From the IMG/VR virus record IMGVR_UViG_3300034061_003747, positions 1 through 26,092 of that record: DNA of 26,092 nucleotides. One strand, given 5' to 3'. The number at the start of each line of letters is the position of its first letter. Within the stretch, counting starts at the first letter, position 1. The notes under the pieces were generated by a model. It was not told the DNA's origin, searched no databases, and saw only the letters and a list, made by a program, of their open reading frames with translations. The stretch comes from a virus. Made by a program: the position numbers and the translations under genes. Positions 20,074-26,092 of the stretch are shown here, in pieces.

Positions 20074-21491
20074 TTTTTAGATTTCCTTTTCTCTATAAAT
20101 TTACTTGCTGCCTCATAATCTCCATTAAAATATGTGTTAGCATACTCCTGTATACTTTTATCTTTTACAGTTTGAGTTTGATTTGGTTTTTGATATTGCA
20201 TAATTTGTTTCGGATATATAATTTCTCTTCTTATTTCTGGATTTTCTACAATAGATCCTAACCTTTGAGTAGCAAAAAAATCAGCTTTAGTAATTATATT
20301 TTCAGAAAGTCCCTGTTCCATAGAATTTATTAATTGTCTGTACTCTGGAATTTTAGCTGGATCAATAGTACCTTTCACCATATCAAAATAACCAGTTCTT
20401 ATTTTTTGTATTAAATCTGTATCTTTAACATATAAATCAACATCTTTATCCGATAATCTACCATCTTGGAACACTTTTGCTAATTGTGTACCAAAAGCTC
20501 TGGCTGCAGCCCTATTATCAGATGACATTTCTAAAGTTTTTCTTAAATTAGAGATAGATCCTAAAGTATTTCTTTCTTCTTTTGTATCTTTATTAAAATC
20601 TTTTATAGTAGATTCTACAGCTTCTTTTTGTTTAGGATTAAATTTTAATTTTGTTTCTTTAACTAACTCATTTATATTTTTTTCTTTGTTAGAAAATTCT
20701 TTTCCTTGCGTTTGATTGTCTTGAGTAGATTTTTCAGATATTAAAGAACTAGATGAAGATTTTCCCCCAGATATGGGATTGTATGCTACAATATTCCCAG
20801 AACCGGGATCTACTCTAAATTGTTGGTATGTGGCTTTTTCTCCAATTGGTCTAATTTCATTAGTTACTTTGTTAACGCTAATATACTGCTGAACTCCGTC
20901 TTTTACAACGGGAACAATCTGCCAAGCATTAGGAGATTTTGATAAATCTTTATCTGTAGCCATAGCTTTGTATTGAGCCAATAAAGCTTCTCTTCTATCT
21001 TTTAAATCACTAGCAATTTCTGGAGCTGTTGCAAACATATCGGCAACTTTACCTAGCCCAGCACCTTGCTGAACTTGTACTCCAGGAGCTTTTACATTCA
21101 TTTGGCTTTGTGCATTAAGATACGTAGCTAATGCGTCTCCAATAGAGCCACCTATCTTTAGCATTCTATCACGCTTTCTAGCTTCTGCAAGATCTGCCTC
21201 ACCTTTTCCAAGTAGCTTATTATATTCAGCGATTAAAGCCTCTGATTTTGACATCGTAGGTTCTGAAGAAGGTTCATTTTTATCAGAATTTGTATCTTCT
21301 TTTTTTGAAATATCTTGTCTTTTAGGAGCATTTTGTTTTATAACTGGTTGAACTGGAGTTTGAAATTCAGAAGCTTGTTGTGGTAGATCTGCTAATTCCT
21401 CTGGAGTTAACGGAGCATTCTCTTGATTAATTCCAAAAGCATCCATTAATTCTCTGTTATTTAACTCATTAGTAAATATATTTTTTGCCAT
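20070..21491 (-). CDS. Large virion-like protein, 473 aa
   Basis: Low-complexity, helical and Gln/Lys/Glu-rich. The N-terminus includes APLTPEELADLP, reminiscent of the APPTQEELAEF repeat in the next gene's product. A disordered Lys/Asp/Ser stretch (about residues 55-80) is followed by helical regions (SEALIAEYNKLLGKGEADLAEARKRDRML, KIGGSIGDALATYLNAQSQM). It then has a long coiled region about residues 255-320 and a C-terminal domain with PEYRQLINSMEQGL. No TM segment or catalytic motif seen. Probably a structural or ejection protein by position between the 323- and 721-aa products. Start at 21491 follows the previous stop with AGGAAAAT upstream. Confidence 0.62.
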   Translation of the reverse strand: MAKNIFTNELNNRELMDAFGINQENAPLTPEELADLPQQASEFQTPVQPVIKQNAPKRQDISKKEDTNSDKNEPSSEPTMSKSEALIAEYNKLLGKGEADLAEARKRDRMLKIGGSIGDALATYLNAQSQMNVKAPGVQVQQGAGLGKVADMFATAPEIASDLKDRREALLAQYKAMATDKDLSKSPNAWQIVPVVKDGVQQYISVNKVTNEIRPIGEKATYQQFRVDPGSGNIVAYNPISGGKSSSSSLISEKSTQDNQTQGKEFSNKEKNINELVKETKLKFNPKQKEAVESTIKDFNKDTKEERNTLGSISNLRKTLEMSSDNRAAARAFGTQLAKVFQDGRLSDKDVDLYVKDTDLIQKIRTGYFDMVKGTIDPAKIPEYRQLINSMEQGLSENIITKADFFATQRLGSIVENPEIRREIIYPKQIMQYQKPNQTQTVKDKSIQEYANTYFNGDYEAASKFIEKRKSKK

Positions 21492-21492
21492 A

Positions 21493-22464
21493 TTATTTTC
21501 CTAGTTTATTCATATAAAAATCATCATATGAATTTGCAGGACTTGCTCCACCATATCCACTTTTAGCAGTTTGAACACCTGTAGTAGCAGCTGCTGCAGC
21601 CGGCCCTCCTAAATAAGCTGCACCTAATGTACCGCCTAAATTAAGTAACGCACCTGTTTGAGCTTGCTGAGCTTGTTGAGCAGCTCCTGCTTGACCAGCA
21701 TATTGTTGTGCTAAATTAGCTTGCTGACCAGTAACTCCAGTGGCTTTAGCCATTTGATTTTGGAATTGTTGTTGTATAAGTCCTTTATTATAAAGCTCTT
21801 GTTGATTCTTAGTTGCAGCTTGTTGATTTGCAATATTTTGTCTGGCAGCTAAATTTTGAGCTGCTACATTTTGTCTATTCTGTGTATTAAATTGATTAAT
21901 AACATCTGCCGCTGAAGCTTTCTGTCCAGCTAATGCAAGTTGTTGTTGTGACATTTGAGATGCCATACTTGCTTGCTGTCCAAGAGCTTGTCTTCTAGCT
22001 GCTGCAGCTTCTGCTGCCAATCTATCACCTTGCTGAGCAGCCATATCGGATGCCGCTTGTCCAGCTTGTAATTGAGCAACTAGGCTAGCTCCAGAATCTC
22101 CCAAACCTCTTTCTTGCATTTGTTGTAATGTAGTAGCTTTTTGAGCTTGAGCCATTCCAGCTGCTTGTCTTCTGATTTGATTAAGAGCAGCAATATCTTC
22201 TGCTCCAAGTCCTGTTTTAGCTAATCCTGATACGTCTTCTAAAGCTGCCATTTGAGCAGCTTGTAATCTCGGGTCCATCGTAACTTGTTCAAATCTAGAA
22301 GGACCTAAAGCTTCAGCTTCTAATACTCCTACAAGTTCTGGGCTTGATAAAGCAATTTGTTGAGCTTCTATTGTAGGAATACCAATAGCTTCTAAGCGAG
22401 CGACATTATCTCGCATCAGCTTATTAGCTTCTTTCATTTCACTCTTACCAGCATTCTTACTCAT
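21493..22464 (-). CDS. Gln/Ala-rich virion-like protein, 323 aa
   Basis: Extreme Ala/Gln composition in a continuous helical region (about residues 80-265), with repeated QQ, AAQ and RQN units such as QNRQNVAAQNLAARQNIANQQ. A segment MQERGLGDSGASLVAQLQAGQAASDMAA resembles a Gly-rich turn in similar Gln/Ala-rich proteins seen in phage structural clusters. It is followed by a hydrophobic glycine-zipper, LLNLGGTLGAAYLGGPAAAAAT. A conserved-looking YDDFYMNKLGK closes the protein. Likely a virion component, comparable to ejection proteins. It overlaps the GNAT-like gene by eight bases. Confidence 0.62.
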   Translation of the reverse strand: MSKNAGKSEMKEANKLMRDNVARLEAIGIPTIEAQQIALSSPELVGVLEAEALGPSRFEQVTMDPRLQAAQMAALEDVSGLAKTGLGAEDIAALNQIRRQAAGMAQAQKATTLQQMQERGLGDSGASLVAQLQAGQAASDMAAQQGDRLAAEAAAARRQALGQQASMASQMSQQQLALAGQKASAADVINQFNTQNRQNVAAQNLAARQNIANQQAATKNQQELYNKGLIQQQFQNQMAKATGVTGQQANLAQQYAGQAGAAQQAQQAQTGALLNLGGTLGAAYLGGPAAAAATTGVQTAKSGYGGASPANSYDDFYMNKLGK

Positions 22465-22813
22465 ATCTAGTTCCTCTACTATAAATTATCTGATATATAT
22501 CTTCATAAGTCAACTCCATTCCAAATAACCGACATAAATGAGCCGTTCTTTGCTGAGTGAATTCTGAAGTACTCTTACTTATCTGAGCAGAAATTGTCTT
22601 ACAATTTTCTTGTCTTGCAATTTCCTCTATCTTATTTGTTAAGTCTCTCCATTTATCTTTTCCTCTAGCTTGTGGAGCGACATACATTTCAATTATCTTT
22701 AAACAACTAACTGGACCAACTTTCTGAAATTCATAAGTTACGAAACTATCGCTGTCTTCTAGAGTTTCCCAGTTTACCGTTTCCTTAACAAATTGCGCGT
22801 ATAGACTGGACAT
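22457..22813 (-). CDS. GNAT-fold acetyltransferase-like protein, 118 aa
   Basis: The middle reads SCLKIIEMYVAPQARGKDKWRDLTNKIEEIARQ, the beta4-alpha3 motif A of GNAT enzymes (V.P..RG......L). The next strand KTISAQI and the C-terminal RTAHLCRLFGMEL (the L..FGF-like motif B) complete the family pattern. The acetyl-CoA loop is degenerate: RGKDK lacks the second glycine of the usual R/QxxGxG/A. Thus it may bind acetyl-CoA poorly or act structurally. Small GNAT-like proteins occur beside internal virion proteins in podovirus structural clusters. It could acetylate host polymerase or a virion protein, but this is inference. Confidence 0.72.
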   Translation of the reverse strand: MSSLYAQFVKETVNWETLEDSDSFVTYEFQKVGPVSCLKIIEMYVAPQARGKDKWRDLTNKIEEIARQENCKTISAQISKSTSEFTQQRTAHLCRLFGMELTYEDIYQIIYSRGTRYE

Positions 22814-22815
22814 AC

Positions 22816-25629
22816 TTATCCTTGTCTGCGTAATAATTCTTGCAATGCTGCAGTTCTAGCAGCTGTGGCATCTGTATTTACTATGTTAGCTCTATTCTCA
22901 AATCCTTGTCCAGCTAAGTAAGCTTTGTACTTATTTTCTAAATCTTTTATAGCTAATTCTTTTGCTTTAGCACTTCCATAAGCTTTCATAGCTCCAGTGT
23001 TTATTCCACCTACAACTCCACCTATTCCTCTAAAAATATCTCCTACGACATTAGTACCTGCTATATTACCAGCTCCAGAAATAATTCCACCTGCTCCAGA
23101 TCTAATATCTTCAACTCCCTGTCCTACTGCACCTAATCCTTTAATTCCCAATTTAGATTCTAATTCTTTATATAGGTCTGAAGTTGCTTGAAATGGATCT
23201 AAGGTATTGGCTCCTAATGTTCCACCTATTGCAGCACCTATTGCAGCTCCGGGTGCTCCAGCACCTATTGCAGCACCTGTACTTGCTCCAGCTGCAGTTC
23301 CTTCTAATGTTTTTCCACCAATATTAGCTTCTTCTGCTCTAGATGTAGAGGTAGCTTTTAGATATTTATCCAATAGATCTTTATTACTAAGTAAGGATTT
23401 AGCTTGTTCTGGTTCTAAGGATGAAACATCGTACCCAGCTTGTCTAAGCATGTCTGCAACATTTCCTTCAACATTAGCAGAATAAGTACTAGTTTTTTTA
23501 CCTAATAAGTTACCTCTAGATACTTTTTTCTCACCAACACCTGTCAGTTCTGCCGACTCAGCACTTTCTTTAAATTTTTGTTGTGCTTCATTCAAAGCAT
23601 TTCTAATAGCTTCTGTATTTAAAGAACTTTGTAAATTCTGAGTTCCAGCTTTTTCCATATCTGAATATAGCAACTCTTTTTGTAAAGCTTTAGAAAGATC
23701 CGTTCCAGCTAATCTAGCAAGAGCTTGTTGTCTAGCTAATTCATCCTTGGTAATTAATCTCCCTCTTTCAGCAGCAACATCTTGGATTAATCCCTGTCCT
23801 AGATTGTATATTCCCTCTCCAGAACTAATTCCTAAAACAGCTGCTTCTTCTGGGCTTAAATTTAAAGCATTTAAATTAGTTCCTGATTTTAATTTTTGTA
23901 GCCCAGTTTCATATGATTTTTTTTGAGCTACTAGATCTTTATAAGCTTGATCTGCTTTTTTAATTCCAGCTTCTCTTTGTGCTATTTGCTCTGGCGTAAA
24001 TTGTGTATATTCGCCTTCTCTATTTGTGAATTTTTGATAAGCCGCTATTCTAGCTTTTTCAGCAGCTCTTATTTGAGCATTAGAAACTGCAGGATTCTGT
24101 GCCGTAAATTCAGCAATTTTTTTATCTAATTCCGCTTTATTTGTAGCTTCTCTATTTCTAATTATACCTCTGTAATATTCTGGAAGTTGATCCCATTGAG
24201 TCATATATACTGGATTTCCAGCTGAGTCAACCATAGGTTTACCTTCAGCTGTTAACTTTTGAATTGGTTCTTTAGTGACAGGATCAACAACTGGCTCTTT
24301 AATAAGCTTATCTATTCTAGATTCTGTTCCTGTTTCTTCAGCTGTTCTTCCTTCTAAAAAAGATTTCCTAGCTTGCTGCTGAATATCTGCTATTTCTTTA
24401 GCTCTTCCAGTTGCTAAATTGGCAGATTCTGTTTGAGCTTGCTGAAGTTTTTGTTGTAAGTTTCCAGCTTGTTGAGCTTGTTGTTGGAGCTGTCCAACGC
24501 CTTGCTGAGAAGCATTTAAAAGCAATGCATCTAATTTTCCAGAATAGTCTCTATTTTGGCTAAAAATATTCCTTAGAAGTTGTTCTCTTCCAGCAGCTGT
24601 CTGTGTTTGCTTAATTGCTTCTTGAGCTGTTCTTGCTTTTTCCGCAGCTCTATTATATAACCCAGCTTCTTGAATAGATCCTGGACCACCATATTTAGCA
24701 TTAATAATATCTGCAAAACGCTGCTGCTGTTCTGGAGTTACTTCGGCTGAAGTCGGAGCCGTAGGAGTTGTTGGTTGAGCTGGTATTTCTGTATCTAATT
24801 TTGCATTTATATTTTCACGACCTATAAGACTTTCTGGACCCCAAGTGATAATCCTATTGGGGTCCATTGGCATATTTCTTCTTACATCGTCTTCTAGATT
24901 TGAATCTCTGTATCCGGGTAATTTAGTTTGATCTATCCCGTACTTCTCAAAAATTTTTTTTCTACTCTGTAAAATATCTCCTAATTCCATCTTGGAACCG
25001 TCTGGATTAAGAAAAGATCTGTTGTCCATTTCATTTCTATAATCTTGATACTTATCGCCTAGTAAGTTTTTAAGATAATCCTGTGTAGCACGTTCTATCG
25101 GATTAGGCGGAGGATTAATACCTACTCTATATGCAGGGCCTCCAATTGTTCTATCTATAGGCCTTTCTGGAGCTGCAATTGGCTGTTGAGCTTGATAAAC
25201 TGTTCCTCTAGCAGCATCTATAGCAGCTTGTACATCTTTTGCAGCAGTTCCCATATTAGCTAAGCTTCCTGCTTCTAATTGCTTTCCAAAAGTTTGTGTA
25301 GCTTGAGAAATTCCTTTCTGAGCACCAGTTGCTACATTTTGAACTTTCTGAGTTGCTGCCTGAGCTATTTTTTGCTGCCCTCCACCCTGAGCGGCTTGGA
25401 GATAGCTTTTAAGATTTGCAAAAGTTCCAGTTCCTGCTTTTTGCTGTTTTGGCGCAGCTTTAACAGCGGATGCCTGAGCAGTACCTGCTTGAGTTGCTAA
25501 TTGAGTTGGCTGGTTTTGTTCTTGTGCTTGAGGTTGTTCTTGTTGCTTTTTCTTTTCTTCTTCAGATAAAGTAGCACTCATCCCTTGTCCGGGTGCTTGA
25601 TTTCCTGCTTGATTTATTCTCATTCCCAT
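22816..25629 (-). CDS. Largest virion-like protein, 937 aa, first gene of minus-strand operon
   Basis: Mostly Gln/Ala/Lys-rich coiled coil with a disordered N-terminus (residues 1-130, Gln-rich). A central region holds several helix-rich blocks (QQQAQQAGNLQQKLQQAQ and similar). A short beta-like segment PVVDPVTKEPIQKLTAEGKP...AGNPVYMTQWDQ lies about residues 450-490. Toward the C-terminus is an uncharged glycine-zipper region: GTAAGASTGAAIGAGAPGAA, then GGIISGAGNIAGTNVVGDIF and GGVVGGINTGAM. These could cross a membrane as part of a DNA channel. Start is ATG 25629, with GAGGA five bases upstream; a second ATG lies at 25623. No catalytic motif seen. Likely a large internal or tail-associated virion protein. 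Confidence 0.65.
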   Translation of the reverse strand: MGMRINQAGNQAPGQGMSATLSEEEKKKQQEQPQAQEQNQPTQLATQAGTAQASAVKAAPKQQKAGTGTFANLKSYLQAAQGGGQQKIAQAATQKVQNVATGAQKGISQATQTFGKQLEAGSLANMGTAAKDVQAAIDAARGTVYQAQQPIAAPERPIDRTIGGPAYRVGINPPPNPIERATQDYLKNLLGDKYQDYRNEMDNRSFLNPDGSKMELGDILQSRKKIFEKYGIDQTKLPGYRDSNLEDDVRRNMPMDPNRIITWGPESLIGRENINAKLDTEIPAQPTTPTAPTSAEVTPEQQQRFADIINAKYGGPGSIQEAGLYNRAAEKARTAQEAIKQTQTAAGREQLLRNIFSQNRDYSGKLDALLLNASQQGVGQLQQQAQQAGNLQQKLQQAQTESANLATGRAKEIADIQQQARKSFLEGRTAEETGTESRIDKLIKEPVVDPVTKEPIQKLTAEGKPMVDSAGNPVYMTQWDQLPEYYRGIIRNREATNKAELDKKIAEFTAQNPAVSNAQIRAAEKARIAAYQKFTNREGEYTQFTPEQIAQREAGIKKADQAYKDLVAQKKSYETGLQKLKSGTNLNALNLSPEEAAVLGISSGEGIYNLGQGLIQDVAAERGRLITKDELARQQALARLAGTDLSKALQKELLYSDMEKAGTQNLQSSLNTEAIRNALNEAQQKFKESAESAELTGVGEKKVSRGNLLGKKTSTYSANVEGNVADMLRQAGYDVSSLEPEQAKSLLSNKDLLDKYLKATSTSRAEEANIGGKTLEGTAAGASTGAAIGAGAPGAAIGAAIGGTLGANTLDPFQATSDLYKELESKLGIKGLGAVGQGVEDIRSGAGGIISGAGNIAGTNVVGDIFRGIGGVVGGINTGAMKAYGSAKAKELAIKDLENKYKAYLAGQGFENRANIVNTDATAARTAALQELLRRQG

Positions 25630-25658
25630 ACAATTCCTCTGTAATATAAGGGTGTTAA

Positions 25659-25678
25659 ATAGCTCTTTTTACAGCTAT
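25659..25678 (-). promoter_or_regulatory. Leader hairpin upstream of the 937-aa gene
   Basis: ATAGCT (25659-25664) and AGCTAT (25673-25678) form a 6-bp stem with an 8-base loop in the leader of the minus-strand operon. On the minus strand it is followed by only TTT, so it is not a strong terminator. It may stabilise or regulate the mRNA leader. Confidence 0.35.
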
Positions 25679-25692
25679 AAAAAATCAATATC

Positions 25693-25707
25693 TTACAACA
25701 CTTGTAA
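25693..25707. promoter_or_regulatory. Palindromic operator candidate
   Basis: TTACAACACTTGTAA: a perfect 6-bp inverted repeat around a CAC centre. It lies just past the -10 box of the minus-strand promoter, covering the expected start site near 25700. This is the usual place for a repressor to block initiation. Perfect 6+3+6 palindromes also occur by chance in AT-rich DNA. Confidence 0.45.
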
Positions 25708-25735
25708 ATATAACAAAGTTATGATACTTTATCAA
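25707..25735 (-). promoter_or_regulatory. Sigma70-like promoter for the virion operon
   Basis: Read on the minus strand: TTGATA (25735-25730), 17-base spacer, TATATT (25712-25707). Each box has one mismatch to the consensus, and spacing is ideal. Transcription would start near 25700 and give a leader of about 70 bases before ATG 25629. This is the best promoter-like sequence I found in the window. Confidence 0.62.
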
Positions 25736-25769
25736 GGAAGATTAATTTCTTCTCTTTTTGCTCTTTTGG

Positions 25770-26092
25770 ACCGTGAAATAGAGGACTTACAAGCGAGTCC
25801 GATATACGAGCCGGTGTAGGAAACGAAATACTCGACTAGGTGTCGCAAAACCATTAAGTACCTAGCGGAAAGCCAGAGAGTTAAGCAAAGTTATTAGAAG
25901 ATTGGAACTTTGCAGAAAAGATACATTCAGGTTAAAAGCCCAAGCCTTTTCCCCAAATAGCTGAAAGCACACTAAGGAACTGGTTTTACTAAGTAGAGAA
26001 TTACGCTCTATATAAGTAAAGCTATGTAAATTATTTGATTATTTCTAAAGTAAGCCGGTACTTTACACCTGCTGAAAATCCAATTCCATACG
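25770..26092 (+). ncRNA. Candidate large structured RNA (continues past window end)
   Basis: No convincing gene lies here on either strand. Stems readable by eye: GGACT/AGTCC (25783-25787/25796-25800); CTAGGTGT/AGTACCTAG-type 8 bp (25836-25843/25858-25865); GCAAAGTT/AACTTTGC (25885-25892/25906-25913); GAAAAG/CTTTTC (25915-25920/25946-25951); GTTTTACT/AGTAAAGC (25983-25990/26015-26022) enclosing GTAGAG/CTCTAT (25993-25998/26006-26011); TAAAGTA/TACTTTA (26046-26052/26059-26065). Four of these pairs are G-U only if the plus strand is the RNA and would be A-C mismatches on the other strand. A loose CGGT/ACCG pairing (25770-25773 with 25812-25815) may close a multi-branch. No tRNA, tmRNA, RNase P or clear group I/II intron signature was found. 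The exact 5' end is unknown. Confidence 0.5.

Noticed and set aside
22997-23485. Plus-strand frames giving Pro/Ala-rich peptides opposite the 937-aa gene
   Set aside because: They mirror the glycine-zipper codons on the other strand (Gly/Ala read backward as Pro/Ala) and have no translation signals.
25721-25819. Plus-strand ORF of 32 codons from ATG 25721 (MILYQGRLISSLFALLDREI...) to TAG
   Set aside because: No ribosome-binding site precedes the ATG, and the frame overlaps both the minus-strand promoter and the first helices of the structured region. It is noted as a possible leader peptide, not listed as a gene.
25805-25834. Resemblance to group II intron domain V (GAGCCGG ... GAAA ... CTCG)
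   Set aside because: The catalytic AGC triad and the expected 34-base stem with bulge are not formed, and no reverse transcriptase lies nearby.
25836-25951. Group I intron core reading: CGACTAGG as the P7 5' strand, the 25885-25913 hairpin as P8, and AAGATACATTC as the P7 3' strand
   Set aside because: The second strand should pair with GACTA as TAGTC; ACATTC does not. P3 and P4 elements could not be found either.
1-26092. tRNA genes
   Set aside because: I looked in the few gaps for the T-loop GTTCGANTC pattern with matching acceptor stems and found none; the window is nearly all coding apart from the right end.

Overview
The window looks like part of the genome of a lytic-type, AT-rich, tailed double-stranded DNA phage of an unidentified Gram-negative bacterium. 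The phage assignment rests on a dense gene layout with ATGA or TAATG overlaps at most gene joints, a phage-style replication set (DnaB-type helicase, AEP-type primase, family A DNA polymerase), DUF3310, MazG, HNH and M15-endolysin genes, and a block of large Gln/Ala-rich virion-like proteins. A Gram-negative host is inferred from a lipobox protein, a heptosyltransferase-like GT9 enzyme and a beta-barrel-like protein. TAA, TGA and TAG all end genes, so the standard bacterial code applies. No terminase, portal, capsid, RNA polymerase or tRNA gene is visible, so this is only part of the genome.

Layout, plus strand, about 1-17.66 kb. Bases 1-4.5 kb hold the replication core: helicase (cut by the window edge), primase and PolA. 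Bases 4.5-8.1 kb hold small accessory genes, several with membrane segments, plus a GT9 glycosyltransferase and a 16-residue basic peptide behind an AGGAGG ribosome-binding site. Bases 8.2-9.3 kb look like a lysis cassette: lipoprotein, M15 endolysin, a 43-residue single-TM protein and another membrane protein. Bases 9.3-13.4 kb hold nucleic-acid enzymes and regulators: DnaQ-like exonuclease, HELMH metallopeptidase, sigma-like HTH protein, DUF3310, a membrane-tethered Holliday-resolvase-like nuclease, zinc proteins, HNH nuclease and MazG. A short promoter-bearing gap at 13.41-13.49 kb precedes an exported ClpP-like protease, unknown genes, a trimmed ClpX-like ATPase and envelope-type small proteins up to 17.66 kb.

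Minus strand, 25.63 down to 17.63 kb. One compact operon encodes a 937-residue protein, a small GNAT-fold protein, three more large virion-like proteins (323, 473 and 721 residues) and a coiled-coil/TM protein. Low-complexity Gln/Ala composition, coiled coils and glycine-zipper segments suggest DNA-ejection or internal virion proteins. The two transcription units converge and overlap tail to tail at 17.63-17.66 kb.

Right end, 25.63-26.09 kb, has no convincing gene. It contains a good sigma70-like promoter firing leftward into the virion operon, a perfect 15-bp palindrome over its expected start site, and then more than 300 bases of stacked hairpins. Several helices need G-U pairs that exist only in the plus-strand RNA, pointing to a large structured RNA of a class I cannot name. 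This is the strongest candidate for something undescribed. The second is a shared C-terminal octapeptide, roughly [ST][SG]LxxEL[ELF], in five otherwise unrelated small proteins.
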